Source: Streptomyces sp. NBC_01669
GTDB taxonomy: Bacteria; Actinomycetota; Actinomycetes; Streptomycetales; Streptomycetaceae
Assembly: GCF_026339735.1 (NCBI RefSeq)
Contig: NZ_JAPEQG010000001.1
Span: 682,001 to 746,000, forward strand
DNA: 64,000 nt
Reading direction: 5' to 3'
Each line of letters begins with the position of its first letter. Position 1 is the stretch's first letter. Position numbers and translations under genes: made by a program. Below are positions 8,784 through 17,492 of the stretch, piece by piece. The notes under the pieces are model-generated. The model was not told the DNA's origin and did not search any database. It was given only the letters and a program-made list of their open reading frames with translations.

Positions 8784-10229
8784 GTGACTGTCAACGAGGA
8801 CTCGTTCACCAACTGGAAGAACCGCGAGGAGATCACGGAGTCGATGATCCCGCTCATCGGGAAGCTGCATCGGGAGCGGGACGTCACCGTCCTGCTTCAC
8901 AGCCGCTCCTTGGTGAACAAGTCGGTGGTCAGCATCCTCAAGACCCACCGATTCGCCCGGCAGATCGCCGGTGAGGAACTCTCGGTCACCGAGACGCTTC
9001 CGTTCCTGCAGGCTCTCACCACGCTCGATCTCGGCCCTTCCCAGATCGACATCGGCATGCTTGCCGCGACGTACAAGACCGACGACCGCGGCCTCTCGGT
9101 GGAGGAGTTCACCGCCGGGGCCGTCGCCGGGGCCACGGGAGCCAACAAGATCGAGCGCTGCGAGCCGCGCGACGTCGTCCTCTACGGCTTCGGCCGCATC
9201 GGCCGCCTCGTCGCCCGCCTGCTCATCGAGAAGGCCGGCTCCGGCAACGGCCTGCGGCTGCGCGCCATCGTCGTCCGCCAGGGCGGCGACCAGGACATCG
9301 TCAAGCGCGCCTCGCTGCTGCGCCGCGACTCCATCCACGGCCAGTTCCAGGGCACGATCACCGTCGATGAGGCGAGCAGCACGATCGTCGCCAACGGCAA
9401 CGAGATCAAGGTGATCTACGCCAACGACCCGTCAGAGGTCGACTACACGGCGTACGGCATCAAGGACGCCATCCTCGTCGACAACACCGGCAAGTGGCGC
9501 GACCGCGAGGGTCTGTCGAAGCACCTCCGCCCCGGCGTCGCGAAGGTCGTCCTGACCGCGCCGGGCAAGGGCGACGTCCCCAACATCGTCCATGGTGTCA
9601 ACCAAGACATGATCAAGCCGGACGAGCAGATCCTGTCCTGCGCGTCCTGCACCACCAACGCGATCGTCCCGCCGCTGAAGGCGATGGAGGACGAGTACGG
9701 CGTCCTGCGCGGACACGTGGAGACCGTCCACTCGTTCACCAACGACCAGAACCTGCTGGACAATTACCACAGCTCCGACCGCCGCGGCCGCTCGGCGCCG
9801 CTCAACATGGTCATCACCGAGACCGGTGCCGCGTCCGCCGTCGCCAAGGCGCTGCCCGACCTCCAGGCGAAGATCACCGGCAGCTCGATCCGCGTCCCGG
9901 TGCCGGACGTCTCGATCGCGATCCTCAACCTGCAGCTCGCGCGCGAGACCACACGCGAGGAAGTCCTCGACTACCTCCGCAACGTGTCGCTGACCTCGCC
10001 GCTCAGGCGCCAGATCGACTTCATCAGCGCCCCCGACGCGGTCTCGAGCGACTTCATCGGCTCGCGCCACGCCTCGATCGTCGACGCCGGTGCCACCAAG
10101 GTCGAGGGCGACAACGCGATCCTCTACCTGTGGTACGACAACGAGTTCGGCTACTCCTGCCAGGTCATCCGCGTCGTCCAGCACGTCTCCGGAGTCGAGT
10201 ACCCGACCTTCCCGGCACCGGCGGTCTGA
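8784..10229 (+). CDS. gap2: Glyceraldehyde-3-phosphate dehydrogenase, long actinobacterial form
   Basis: This is a 481-residue enzyme that interconverts glyceraldehyde 3-phosphate and 1,3-bisphosphoglycerate. An extra N-terminal region of about 125 residues (ENWKNREEI-type helix block) precedes the NAD-binding domain, which begins VVLYGFGRIGRLVARLL near residue 134. The catalytic cysteine lies in SCASCTTNAIVPPLK, and the C-terminal YDNEFGYSCQV motif is intact. This long form is a second gap gene in Streptomyces, separate from the glycolytic one. It starts at a GTG with a weak ribosome site (GAAAGA). Codon choice and low divergence suggest a well-maintained gene. Confidence 0.92.
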   Translation: MTVNEDSFTNWKNREEITESMIPLIGKLHRERDVTVLLHSRSLVNKSVVSILKTHRFARQIAGEELSVTETLPFLQALTTLDLGPSQIDIGMLAATYKTDDRGLSVEEFTAGAVAGATGANKIERCEPRDVVLYGFGRIGRLVARLLIEKAGSGNGLRLRAIVVRQGGDQDIVKRASLLRRDSIHGQFQGTITVDEASSTIVANGNEIKVIYANDPSEVDYTAYGIKDAILVDNTGKWRDREGLSKHLRPGVAKVVLTAPGKGDVPNIVHGVNQDMIKPDEQILSCASCTTNAIVPPLKAMEDEYGVLRGHVETVHSFTNDQNLLDNYHSSDRRGRSAPLNMVITETGAASAVAKALPDLQAKITGSSIRVPVPDVSIAILNLQLARETTREEVLDYLRNVSLTSPLRRQIDFISAPDAVSSDFIGSRHASIVDAGATKVEGDNAILYLWYDNEFGYSCQVIRVVQHVSGVEYPTFPAPAV

Positions 10230-10272
10230 TCTCGGCGGACTGTCCGGTCCGGTGCCTCGGCAGGCGGGGCGG

Positions 10273-10322
10273 CGGTGGGTGAGCAACCGGATGCCGATCG
10301 GTATCCGGTTGCTCACCCACCG
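10273..10322 (+). terminator. Perfect 20-bp inverted repeat downstream of gap2
   Basis: The arms CGGTGGGTGAGCAACCGGAT (10273-10292) and its exact complement (10303-10322) flank a 10-base loop that itself contains the palindrome CCGATCGG. It begins 43 bases after the gap2 stop. It is a strong factor-independent-type terminator hairpin without a U tract, as is usual in Streptomyces. Confidence 0.75.
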
Positions 10323-10345
10323 TCGGCCGCCACCGGCAACGGAGT

Positions 10346-10396
10346 GGGCCGTACGCGGTTGCCCCCGGGTGACCTGCTGGTCACGACGTACGGCCC
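10346..10396. repeat. Nested hairpin (10-bp outer, 6-bp inner stem)
   Basis: The outer arms GGGCCGTACG (10346-10355) and CGTACGGCCC (10387-10396) enclose a second inverted repeat, GTGACC/GGTCAC (10369-10374 and 10379-10384). It follows the gap2 terminator. It may be a second terminator or a structured RNA; no function can be assigned. Confidence 0.45.
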
Positions 10397-10731
10397 GCCG
10401 CGCAGTCCACTGACGCCCGGCAGGGCAGGCCAGTTCCCCTGCGCGACTGATGTCGGCACGGGCGGCACAAACACGCCTGGGTGACGAGGCGTTGGTTGAG
10501 GTCATGAACCCGACGGATGATCTGCGTGGATCCGAGCCCGGTCCAGCCTCCTGCATCACGGCGGTCGGACGGGAACCCCATTGCAACGGGGCTGCGGGCG
10601 CATATCCCAGCCGGTATCCGGCATCCCGGCCCCGCAGGACCTGAACGCCGAGGCCGGCGAGTGCGCCCGGCTCGGCTGCGACTTCGCCCCCGCTCGGCGT
10701 CCGGTGCGTGCCAGACGCCGCGGCGCGCGGG

Positions 10732-11151
10732 TCAGCCGGGCTGGCTGTTCTCCTTGAGCGTGCCCCAACCGTGCCAGCGGTCGATCTCGATCCAGGCGCT
10801 GACCCGGCCGCGGTCCCGCTGAGGGTACGGCGTGCCCAGGTACTGCTGGGCCAGGCGGTCGATGTCGGTGAGGTTCTTGTCCTCACGTACGTCGGCGACG
10901 TGTCCGATGATGCTGAGGTGGGTGTACCAGTTCCCCTCGGCGAGCACGGTGAGCGTGACCCGGGGGTCGTTGCGGATGTATTCGAGCCGCTTGCGGCCCT
11001 CATCCATGTTGACCAGGATCCGGCCGTCGCACCAGAGGTACCAGGTGGCCGTGGACACTGGCTGGCCGTCGGCCCGAAGCGTCGCGATGACGGCCTGGTT
11101 GGGCTTCTTCAGCATGGCGATCGCGTTCTCGGGAAGCGGTGGATTCGACAC
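10732..11151 (-). CDS. PPOX-class F420/FMN-dependent protein
   Basis: The protein has 139 residues and is a split-barrel flavin/F420-binding domain. Recognisable are LKKPNQAVIATLRADGQPVSTATWYLWCDGRILVN in overlapping motif blocks and TVLAEGNWYTHLSIIGHV, as in the PPOX-class F420-dependent reductases. The GTG at 11151 has GAGGAGGAGA about 6 bases upstream, which decides the start over longer in-frame possibilities. Members reduce or bind small hydrophobic compounds with F420H2 or FMN; the substrate is unknown. It fits the redox block to its left. Confidence 0.85.
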   Translation of the reverse strand: MSNPPLPENAIAMLKKPNQAVIATLRADGQPVSTATWYLWCDGRILVNMDEGRKRLEYIRNDPRVTLTVLAEGNWYTHLSIIGHVADVREDKNLTDIDRLAQQYLGTPYPQRDRGRVSAWIEIDRWHGWGTLKENSQPG

Positions 11152-11811
11152 GGAATCTCCTCCTCGGTGATCCATTCTCGGTGATCCATCTGGCTGCATG
11201 TTCACCGTGCCACATCCCGGCGTGCCGAAGGCCTCACGCCCCGTCGGATCGGTCCGCGCGCCGCAGCTTCGGGTCAACGGATGGCATCGCGTCCCCTGCG
11301 GCCCGCGCCGGTGCTCGGCGGGCAGGCACGGCGGCTTCCGACGGGCTGCCGGAGGTGATCAGGGCCCCCGACTGAAGGGTGAGGGCGCCGCTGCCTCGGG
11401 CCCGGGGGCGGCGTAACCGTGCCGGCGGCTTTCCCGGCCGCGCGGAGCCCGGCCGGCGCGCGCTCGCAACCTGCCCTCGGCGAGGCCGAGTTGAGCCAGG
11501 AGAGCGCGGGCTTCGTGCTCCGTCTGCTGGTCGCCCGGCTGCCGGGCTGCTGCCGCGCCTTTGCGCACCCTTCGCCGACCGCCGCCTCCCGGCCAGGGCC
11601 CGACTCCTCCCGGACCCGAGATACCGGAGAGCGGCAGCCGGGGGGGATTCGTCCGGTAGTGCAGGTGGTCCCGGACACGGCAGGAGTACGACCCATGATC
11701 GGAGGCACGAGAAAAGGTGGTAGCAAAGGACGTCCGTACCCCGGGGGATCCGCTGCCTCCCCCGGCGCCGCCAGGCCGCGCCGTGCCTGACCACGTCCCC
11801 CGGAGACCAGC
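11152..11811. other. 660-bp region without a recognisable gene
   Basis: Overlapping arginine/alanine-rich frames exist on both strands but none resembles a family or has consistent codon bias. An 11-bp tandem repeat (CGGTGATCCAT) lies just upstream of the PPOX gene near 11165-11190. The promoter of the YihY-type gene should be at the right end. Confidence 0.5.
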
Positions 11812-12711
11812 GTGCCCAGCAAGACCACACCCACCGCCTCAGGACGCGTCCCCCGCCAGGGCGCACCCTCCGGGCGGGCGGCCCACTACCGGGCCGCCCT
11901 GCGCCGCACCCCCGTCTCCCTGTGGAACGACGACCTCTCGGACTGGGCCGCCGCCCTGACGTACTACGCCATCCTCGCCCTGCTCCCGGCGCTCCTGGTC
12001 ACCGTCGCCCTCATCGGCCTGGCCAACCCCCGAGCAACCGACGTGCTGATCGCCGACATCACGGCCTTCGCCCCCGCGGAGTCCGGCGCCGCGCTGCGCG
12101 AACCCCTGGAGGCCGCGACCCAGGAGCGCGGCGCCGTATGGCTGCTGGTCGCGACGGGAACCGTCAGCGCCGTGTGGTCCGCCTCCAGCTATCTGGCCGT
12201 CTTCCGCCGTGCTCTGCACGCCCTGTACGGCGTCCGCGACACACGACCCGCGCTGCGCAAGGCACACATCATCGTGACCAGCGCCGTCGGACTGCTCCTG
12301 CTGCTGATGACCAGCGCGTTCGCGCTGGTGCTGACCGGGCCGTTGGCCCACTGGCTGGGACACAGGATGGGCCTCGCACACGCAAGTGACACGGTCTGGA
12401 CGATGCTGAAGTGGCCCATCCTGATGTTCCTCGTTGCCTGTCTGATCATGGTGCTGTTCCGTACCGGCCCGGCGGCGGCCAAGGGGTTGCGGCGAGGGTT
12501 GCCCGGCGGAGTGCTCGCCGCGTCCCTGTGGCTCGTGGCATCGGCCGGGTTCACCTTGTACGCCACCCACATCGGTTCGTACAGTCGGCTGTACGGGTCG
12601 CTCGCCGGGCTCGTCGTCTTCTTGATCTGGGTCTGGTTCACCAATCTCGCTCTGCTGGCCGGGGCCCAGTTCAATGTCGAGCTGGCACGGCCGGTGCAGG
12701 AAACTCCGTAA
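11812..12711 (+). CDS. YihY/BrkB-family integral membrane protein
   Basis: The protein has 299 residues and about six transmembrane segments. The family signature DLSDWAAALTYYAILALLPALLV lies near residues 42-65. Further signatures are GTVSAVWSASSYLAVFRRALHALYGV and, at the C-terminus, YGSLAGLVVFLIWVWFTNLALLAGAQFN. Formerly annotated as ribonuclease BN, the family is now regarded as an inner-membrane protein of unknown transport function. GTG start with GGAGACC upstream. It appears monocistronic. Confidence 0.88.
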   Translation: MPSKTTPTASGRVPRQGAPSGRAAHYRAALRRTPVSLWNDDLSDWAAALTYYAILALLPALLVTVALIGLANPRATDVLIADITAFAPAESGAALREPLEAATQERGAVWLLVATGTVSAVWSASSYLAVFRRALHALYGVRDTRPALRKAHIIVTSAVGLLLLLMTSAFALVLTGPLAHWLGHRMGLAHASDTVWTMLKWPILMFLVACLIMVLFRTGPAAAKGLRRGLPGGVLAASLWLVASAGFTLYATHIGSYSRLYGSLAGLVVFLIWVWFTNLALLAGAQFNVELARPVQETP

Positions 12712-13372
12712 CAGCGTCACCGCAACGCTGCGTCGGTAGCGGCGTCGCAGGGCCGCCGTTCCGGGACAGGCGGCGAAGGAGGCGTCCATGAGAGGCGGAC
12801 CGCGTCCCGCAACTGAGAGCCTGTCGGGTGACCTTCGATCGGATAGCGGACGCGGTCTGGTGCGTGCGATTCCAAGGCGTCTGTGTGCCCGCGGAACCGG
12901 CCCATCCACGACCGGACAGCCAGGACCGCTACGCCATCAAGGAGGTTCCGGAACAGATCCGGCGCGAGGTCGTCGCGCGCCTCGCCGGAGCTGCAGGACA
13001 CACTCGCCGTACTCGACGCACCGGCAGAAGAGCCGGAACCCATGCCGTCGGATCGACACCGGCGAAACCGCGCCGATGGCTGCTGACCGCGTTCCCGCGG
13101 AAGCGCATACTTTCCTGCGGTAACCATGTACTCGTCCGAGTTTCTCCATGGAATCCCAACGGTTCGAACATCAACCTTTTCTTGCAAAAAGCATGTCGGC
13201 ACCGGAGGGGCCCTGGCGCGCAGCAACGGCGGTCACGAGCACATTCGACAGAGGCAGACCGCGAATAGCGCGCCAATATCCTGTCACTGCGTATTGCTAA
13301 CCCGAGCGACTGAGCGAGAGTGAGAGAAGCCCAGCGCTCAGAGGCCGTCTTTCCTACCGAAGAAGCAGCAGC
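12712..13372. other. Intergenic region upstream of the gas-vesicle operon
   Basis: Besides the frameshifted fragment at 12828-13086, about 290 bases (13087-13372) precede gvpO. They are less GC-rich than the neighbours, contain no reading frame of interest and presumably carry the operon promoter. Confidence 0.45.
12828..13086 (+). pseudogene. Frameshifted small hypothetical gene
   Basis: The frame reads MTFDRIADAVWCVRFQ, then EVPEQIRREVVARLA. Around base 12986 an apparent one-base insertion moves the sensible continuation (ELQDTLAVLDAPAEEPEP) to the next frame, which stops at 13086. Joined, the product would be about 85 residues with a helical C-terminus. No function is recognised. A sequencing error is the alternative. 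Confidence 0.35.
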
Positions 13373-13762
13373 ATGGCCGTTGGAGAAAAGAGCGTCGGCG
13401 GTCAACGTCGGCAGCCGTCCCGGAGCAAGGCCACGGACTCGCGCAGCGACAGCGCTCGCAGCACGAAGCCGCGGGTGCAACGTGATTCGTCGAGGTCTGG
13501 CCGCGTGTCCGCGCCGCAGGCGATGCGGTACGCGGCCGAGCAGCTCGAGGAGCTGCTGGGGAGGTCGCCCGAGTCCGTCTCTGCGGTGCAGCCCACCGAG
13601 GACGGCTGGGAGGCGCAGGTCGAGGTCATGGAGCTGGAACGCATCCCCGAGACCACCAGTGTGATGGCGAGTTACCGGGTGACGCTGGACCAGGACGGCG
13701 AACTGATGGCGTACGAGCAGACCCGCCGCTATGCACGCGGGCAGATCGACCGTCACGCATGA
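13373..13762 (+). CDS. gvpO: Gas vesicle protein GvpO
   Basis: The protein has 129 residues. A basic, low-complexity N-terminal tail of about 45 residues is followed by the GvpO domain: AMRYAAEQLEELLGRSPESV, GWEAQVEVMELERIPETTSV and YRVTLDQDGELMAYEQTRRYAR. GvpO is the first gene of Streptomyces gvp clusters and is an accessory or regulatory component of the gas-vesicle assembly set. It begins an operon-like run of gvp genes ending at 17468. The ATG at 13373 follows a GAAGAAG ribosome-binding sequence. Confidence 0.92.
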   Translation: MAVGEKSVGGQRRQPSRSKATDSRSDSARSTKPRVQRDSSRSGRVSAPQAMRYAAEQLEELLGRSPESVSAVQPTEDGWEAQVEVMELERIPETTSVMASYRVTLDQDGELMAYEQTRRYARGQIDRHA

Positions 13763-13856
13763 CCCTTTTACGACCGCCGTCCCCGGCTGTCGGGTCGCAG
13801 GGCGAGAGCAGGGGCCGCCGAGCCACTGATGCGGCCGATGGCGAAGGGAGGGCACC

Positions 13857-14300
13857 ATGACCGTGGTGCCGCAGGGCAGAGGCAGTATTTCTCAAGGACC
13901 GAGTTCCGGCACTCTGTACGACGTTCTGGAACTCATTCTGGACCGCGGCTTGGTCATCGACGTATTCGCCCGCGTATCGCTGGTTGGCATCGAGATCCTC
14001 AAGGTCGATGCCCGCATCGTCGTGGCGAGTGTGGACACCTACCTGCGCTTCGCCGAGGCCTGCAACCGCCTCGACCTGGAGTCCGGACGCAAGGCACCCA
14101 GCCAGCTGACCGACCTCGTGGGCGAAGTGACCGAAGGCGGAGCCAAGGGCAAGAGCAAGGGGGCACTGACCGGCGCGATGGAGGCCGTCACCGACGCCTT
14201 GCAGCAGGGCCGCAAGGACGAGGACGAGGAAGCCGAAGAGAGGCGGGAGCGGCCCCGCCCCCGGACGGCTCGCCGTGCTTCCCGGCACCGGGAGGACTGA
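13857..14300 (+). CDS. gvpA: Gas vesicle structural protein GvpA
   Basis: The protein has 147 residues. The GvpA fold covers about residues 18-75 (LYDVLELILDRGLVIDVF ... VSLVGIEILKVDARIVVASVDTYLRF in overlapping blocks), the amphipathic rib-forming module. The C-terminal extension of about 70 residues is charged (KDEDEEAEERRE) and typical of Streptomyces GvpA. Classical cyanobacterial GvpA is only about 70 residues. The ribosome site GGGAGG precedes the ATG. gvpF follows after 3 bases, indicating translational coupling. Confidence 0.9.
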   Translation: MTVVPQGRGSISQGPSSGTLYDVLELILDRGLVIDVFARVSLVGIEILKVDARIVVASVDTYLRFAEACNRLDLESGRKAPSQLTDLVGEVTEGGAKGKSKGALTGAMEAVTDALQQGRKDEDEEAEERRERPRPRTARRASRHRED

Positions 14301-14303
14301 GCC

Positions 14304-15017
14304 ATGGCCGTGTATGTGTACGCCATAACGGCGGCCACGCATCCGCTGCGCCTGGACGATCTCAACGGCGTGGGCGACCCTCCCGCACAACTGCGTACGG
14401 TGCAGGGCGGAATCCTCAGCGCAGTCGTCAGTGACGCTCCGCAGGGGTTGCGTGCCAAACGCCGGGACGTTGGTGCACATCAGGCGGTCCAGGAGCGGCT
14501 GATGGCCAAGGGCACCGTACTGCCGCTGCGATTCGGTCTGCTGGCCCCTGACGACGACGCGGTGCGGGCCGTTCTCGAGGAGAACGCCGAGCGGTACACG
14601 GAACGGCTGGCCGCGCTGGAGGGGTGCGCCGAGTACCACCTGAAGGCGGCACAGGACGAAGACGCGCTGCTGCGCCAAATCCTCCAGGAGTCGCCTGAGG
14701 CCCGCAGACTCAACGACGACATCCGGGCCGGCCACAACAACCCCGACCTGCCGCTCGCCCTGGGCGAGCTCGTGGCGAACGAGGTCCAGGCCCGCCAGGA
14801 GGCACTGGCAGCCGCTGTCATCGAGGCGTTGCGCCCGCTCGCCCGCGATGAGCGGGCCTCACAGACGGCCGGCAACGACTTCCTGAACGTCTCCTTCCTG
14901 GTGGATCGACGCCGGGAGGACCGGTTCACTGCCACGGAGAAGAACCTCGCTGCCGAACTGGGCGAGGACTTCGACTGGCGGCTGCGTGGCCCGCTGCCGC
15001 CGTACAGCTTCGTGTAG
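14304..15017 (+). CDS. gvpF: Gas vesicle protein GvpF (GvpF/L family)
   Basis: The protein has 237 residues. It starts MAVYVYAITAATHPLRLDDL and contains the central AHQAVQERLMAKGTVLPLRFGLL segment and the C-terminal EDFDWRLRGPLPPYSFV end that define GvpF/L proteins. It is thought to chaperone GvpA monomers to the growing vesicle. It lies between gvpA and gvpG with gaps of 3 and 9 bases. Confidence 0.9.
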   Translation: MAVYVYAITAATHPLRLDDLNGVGDPPAQLRTVQGGILSAVVSDAPQGLRAKRRDVGAHQAVQERLMAKGTVLPLRFGLLAPDDDAVRAVLEENAERYTERLAALEGCAEYHLKAAQDEDALLRQILQESPEARRLNDDIRAGHNNPDLPLALGELVANEVQARQEALAAAVIEALRPLARDERASQTAGNDFLNVSFLVDRRREDRFTATEKNLAAELGEDFDWRLRGPLPPYSFV

Positions 15018-15026
15018 GGAGCACTC

Positions 15027-15278
15027 ATGGGCCTGTTCGCTCAGATTCTCACTCTCCCGCTGGCACCCGTGCGCGGCGTGGGCTGGGTCGTGGAGCGTGT
15101 CGTGGAGGCTGCGGAGCGGGACTACTACGACCCCGGGCCGGTCGAGCGGGAGCTCGCGGAGCTGGAGAAGGCGCTCCTCTCAGGAGCGATCGACGAGGAG
15201 ACGTTCGACCAGCGCGAGGACGAGCTGCTCGACCGGCTCGACGAGATCAGAGCGCACCAGGAGATCCGCAGGACATGA
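15027..15278 (+). CDS. gvpG: Gas vesicle protein GvpG
   Basis: The protein has 83 residues. It begins MGLFAQILTLPLAPVRGVGWVV and continues with a charged helical half (ELAELEKALLSGAIDEETFDQ, EDELLDRLDEI), the normal GvpG layout of a hydrophobic N-terminus and coiled C-terminus. It is an accessory assembly protein. Its stop overlaps the start of the degenerate stretch that follows. Confidence 0.9.
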   Translation: MGLFAQILTLPLAPVRGVGWVVERVVEAAERDYYDPGPVERELAELEKALLSGAIDEETFDQREDELLDRLDEIRAHQEIRRT

Positions 15279-15579
15279 CCGAGATTTCGGCAATGATGAA
15301 TGCGAAGACCGGCGCCCTACTGGGAGGCCGCGGCCGCCGGGCATCGAGCTGGACAAGATCGCCTGGCTCATCGCTTGTCTCGCCGGCAAGAAGCCGGCGG
15401 CTCACCGACCCGGGCTGGGCTCGTCCGCGCTCCTGTCGACGAGCAGCCGCTCAAGGAGTCGCTCCACGCGGGCAGGATGCGGTCGCGCCCGGCCTTCAGC
15501 CCGGGGTGGACCTGAAGAATGCCCGCGCCGTAGTTCTGCTTCCAGGCGCTGGAATCCAGGAAACCGAGGTCGACAGGCC
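15275..15579 (+). pseudogene. Degenerate stretch at the gvpY/gvpZ position
   Basis: In Streptomyces gvp clusters gvpY and gvpZ usually lie between gvpG and gvpJ. Here only 300 bases remain. An ATG overlapping gvpG opens a short frame (MTEISAMMNAKTGALLGG) that becomes arginine/serine-rich. A second frame has GIELDKIAWLIACLAGKKPA, which looks more protein-like. No intact gene can be drawn. The interpretation as a deletion and frameshift remnant rests on cluster synteny. Confidence 0.4.
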
Positions 15580-16023
15580 GTGACAGAACCCGTTGCCAGC
15601 AGGTTTGGCTCCCTCCCATACAGGTCGTCCCCGCAGTACGCCCAGGGGTCCTCTGCCAACCTCGCCGACATTCTGGAGCGGGTACTCGACAAAGGCATCG
15701 TCATCGCGGGCGACATACAGATCAACCTTCTCGACATCGAACTGCTCACCATCAAGCTCCGTCTGCTGGTCGCGTCCGTGGACAAGGCCAAGGAGATGGG
15801 AATCGACTGGTGGGAGCACGATCCGTCACTGTCCTCCCGCGCGAACGGCAGTCGCGAGCTGGCAGAGGAGAACAAGCGCCTGCGCGCGGAGATCGAAGCC
15901 CTGCGCGAGGACGCGGAGCTTCCATCGGCCGAAGAGCGCCGTTCCGTGACCGAGAAACCGCCGCATGCGACGCCGCAGCGCCGGCAGTCGGCCAAGGTTC
16001 GCCCCAAGAAGCGGGATGAGTGA
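15580..16023 (+). CDS. gvpJ: Gas vesicle protein GvpJ
   Basis: The protein has 147 residues and is a minor structural GvpA paralogue. The core SSANLADILERVLDKGIVIAG and INLLDIELLTIKLRLLVASVDKA is at about residues 22-72, followed by MGIDWWEHDP and a coiled-coil tail (ELAEENKRLRAEIEALRED). The long charged tail distinguishes it from GvpA and GvpS. The GTG start at 15580 gives the family N-terminus. Its stop overlaps the gvpL start (ATGA arrangement). Confidence 0.9.
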   Translation: MTEPVASRFGSLPYRSSPQYAQGSSANLADILERVLDKGIVIAGDIQINLLDIELLTIKLRLLVASVDKAKEMGIDWWEHDPSLSSRANGSRELAEENKRLRAEIEALREDAELPSAEERRSVTEKPPHATPQRRQSAKVRPKKRDE

Positions 16024-16838
16024 TGACCGAGCCGATCAGTTACACGTATGCCGTGGTGCGAGACGCCGATGGACTGCCGGATGTCCTCGCCGGCGTTCAA
16101 GGCGTGGCGCGAGCCCCGGTGCACCTGGTCCACGGTCGGCATGGTGGTGACGTTGCGGCGGTGGTGAGCCCTGTACCGCCCGAGGACTTTCACGAGGACG
16201 CCCTCAAGCGGCATCTTGAGGACCTGGACTGGCTTGAGGCGGTGGCCAGGGCCCACCACAGCGTGGTTGAGGCGTTGTCCGCCCATACCACTGTGCTTCC
16301 GCTGCGGCTCGCGACCGTGTATCTCGACGACGAACGGGTCGCCATGACGCTCGACGCTTGCCAGGACACGTTCAGCGACCGGCTGTCCCGCTTGGCAGCG
16401 CACGTCGAGTGGGGCGTCAAAATCTACGTCGAACCCATATCGGTCACCGCCGCCCGGGCAGACACAGCTCCGGCGCCCGGTCTCAGCCCCGGGCGGGCCT
16501 ACCTGCGCAGTCGCAGAGCACAACGGCATACACAGGAGGACGCCTACCGGGCGGCCGAACAGGCAGCCGCGAACGTCGAAGCCGCGGCCGGTATCCATGC
16601 GGTGGACCGGGCCCGGCACAGGCCCCAGCAGGGTGAACTCTCGGTCGGGTCCGGGGAGAACGTCGTCAACGACGCGTACCTCGTACCGGCGGAGCATGCG
16701 GACGCGTTCTTTTCCGACGTCATGCGAGCGGCCGAAGGCCTGGACTCGGTGCGCGTCGAGGTCACCGGCCCCTGGGCGCCCTACTCCTTCGCCTCGCCGC
16801 CCGATGCCGAACCCGCGGAGGGGACGGCGTCACCGTGA
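16023..16838 (+). CDS. gvpL: Gas vesicle protein GvpL (GvpF/L family)
   Basis: The protein has 271 residues and is the second GvpF/L-family protein of the operon. It shows ISYTYAVVRDADGLPDVLAG at the start, LEDLDWLEAVARAHHSVVEAL in the first domain, TTVLPLRLATVYLDDERV, and PWAPYSFA at the C-terminus. The ATG overlaps the gvpJ stop. The stop overlaps the gvpS start by 4 bases, implying coupled translation. Confidence 0.9.
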   Translation: MTEPISYTYAVVRDADGLPDVLAGVQGVARAPVHLVHGRHGGDVAAVVSPVPPEDFHEDALKRHLEDLDWLEAVARAHHSVVEALSAHTTVLPLRLATVYLDDERVAMTLDACQDTFSDRLSRLAAHVEWGVKIYVEPISVTAARADTAPAPGLSPGRAYLRSRRAQRHTQEDAYRAAEQAAANVEAAAGIHAVDRARHRPQQGELSVGSGENVVNDAYLVPAEHADAFFSDVMRAAEGLDSVRVEVTGPWAPYSFASPPDAEPAEGTASP

Positions 16839-17086
16839 CCGGGGCTGCCCGGCTACCCGTAGAAGCCGAGAGGGAACCGCTGCCCGGCCGGCAGATAGCC
16901 CTCATCGACCTGCTGGACCGCCTCCTCAGCGGTGGTGTGGTCCTCACCGGTGACATCACGCTGTCGATCGCAGGCATCGACCTTGTACGTGTCTCCCTGC
17001 GGGCGCTCATCGTCTCCATCACCGCGCAGAACCCGTCGCCTTGGGCGGAGGGCACACCACAGCCGCGAGACGGCCATGCCGAATGA
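16835..17086 (+). CDS. gvpS: Gas vesicle protein GvpS (GvpA family)
   Basis: The protein has 83 residues and is a compact GvpA-fold protein: QIALIDLLDRLLSGGVVLTG and DITLSIAGIDLVRVSLRALI. It starts with GTG inside the end of gvpL and overlaps the gvpK start. The position between gvpL and gvpK and the short tail identify it as GvpS. Confidence 0.88.
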   Translation: MTGAARLPVEAEREPLPGRQIALIDLLDRLLSGGVVLTGDITLSIAGIDLVRVSLRALIVSITAQNPSPWAEGTPQPRDGHAE

Positions 17087-17468
17087 AGACCGCGGGCCCG
17101 GACGTCGCTTCGACGAGGTCGCCGACGCAGCCACGCGGGCTTTCCGCCTGCTGCCCGCCACGTCCCAGGACGAGAAACCCCCGCACAGGACGACACGCCG
17201 GATCGTCGCGGAACCCGACACCGTGGAGCGTGACCTGGTCAAACTCGTCCTCACCCTCGTCGAACTCCTGCGACAGCTCATGGAGCGCCAGGCTCTGCAC
17301 CGCGTCGACGAGGGAGACCTCACTGAGGAAGAGGAGGAACGCCTCGGGGCCACTCTCCTGATCCTCCACGACCGTATGAACGAGCTGTGCGCCCGGTACG
17401 ACTTGACCATGGAGGAGCTCAACCTCGACCTCGGCCCCTTGGGGACCCTGCTGCCGCCCTCCGAATAG
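17076..17468 (+). CDS. gvpK: Gas vesicle protein GvpK
   Basis: The protein has 130 residues. The GvpK domain is clear: VERDLVKLVLTLVELLRQLM, ERQALHRVDEGDLTEEEEERLG and LGPLGTLLP at the C-terminus. The ATG at 17076 lies within the last codons of gvpS. It is the final gene of the gas-vesicle operon, and nothing downstream on the strand belongs to it. Confidence 0.9.
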   Translation: MPNEDRGPGRRFDEVADAATRAFRLLPATSQDEKPPHRTTRRIVAEPDTVERDLVKLVLTLVELLRQLMERQALHRVDEGDLTEEEEERLGATLLILHDRMNELCARYDLTMEELNLDLGPLGTLLPPSE

Positions 17469-17492
17469 CTACTCGCATCACGATGAAGGGAC

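Larger units (their letters stand above)
10230..10731. other. Intergenic region holding two hairpins
   Basis: This 500-base stretch lies between convergent gap2 and the PPOX gene. Apart from the two inverted repeats listed separately nothing gene-like was recognised, and short reading frames here look like random high-GC translation. Confidence 0.5.

Noticed and set aside
11234..11866. Minus-strand frames of about 190-210 codons before the YihY gene
   Set aside because: Arginine/proline/serine-rich translation without family resemblance and with wrong codon-position bias.
12828..12850. GCCTGTCGGGTGACC-like sequence as an IS terminal repeat
   Set aside because: No matching inverted copy or transposase was found nearby, so an IS end cannot be supported.
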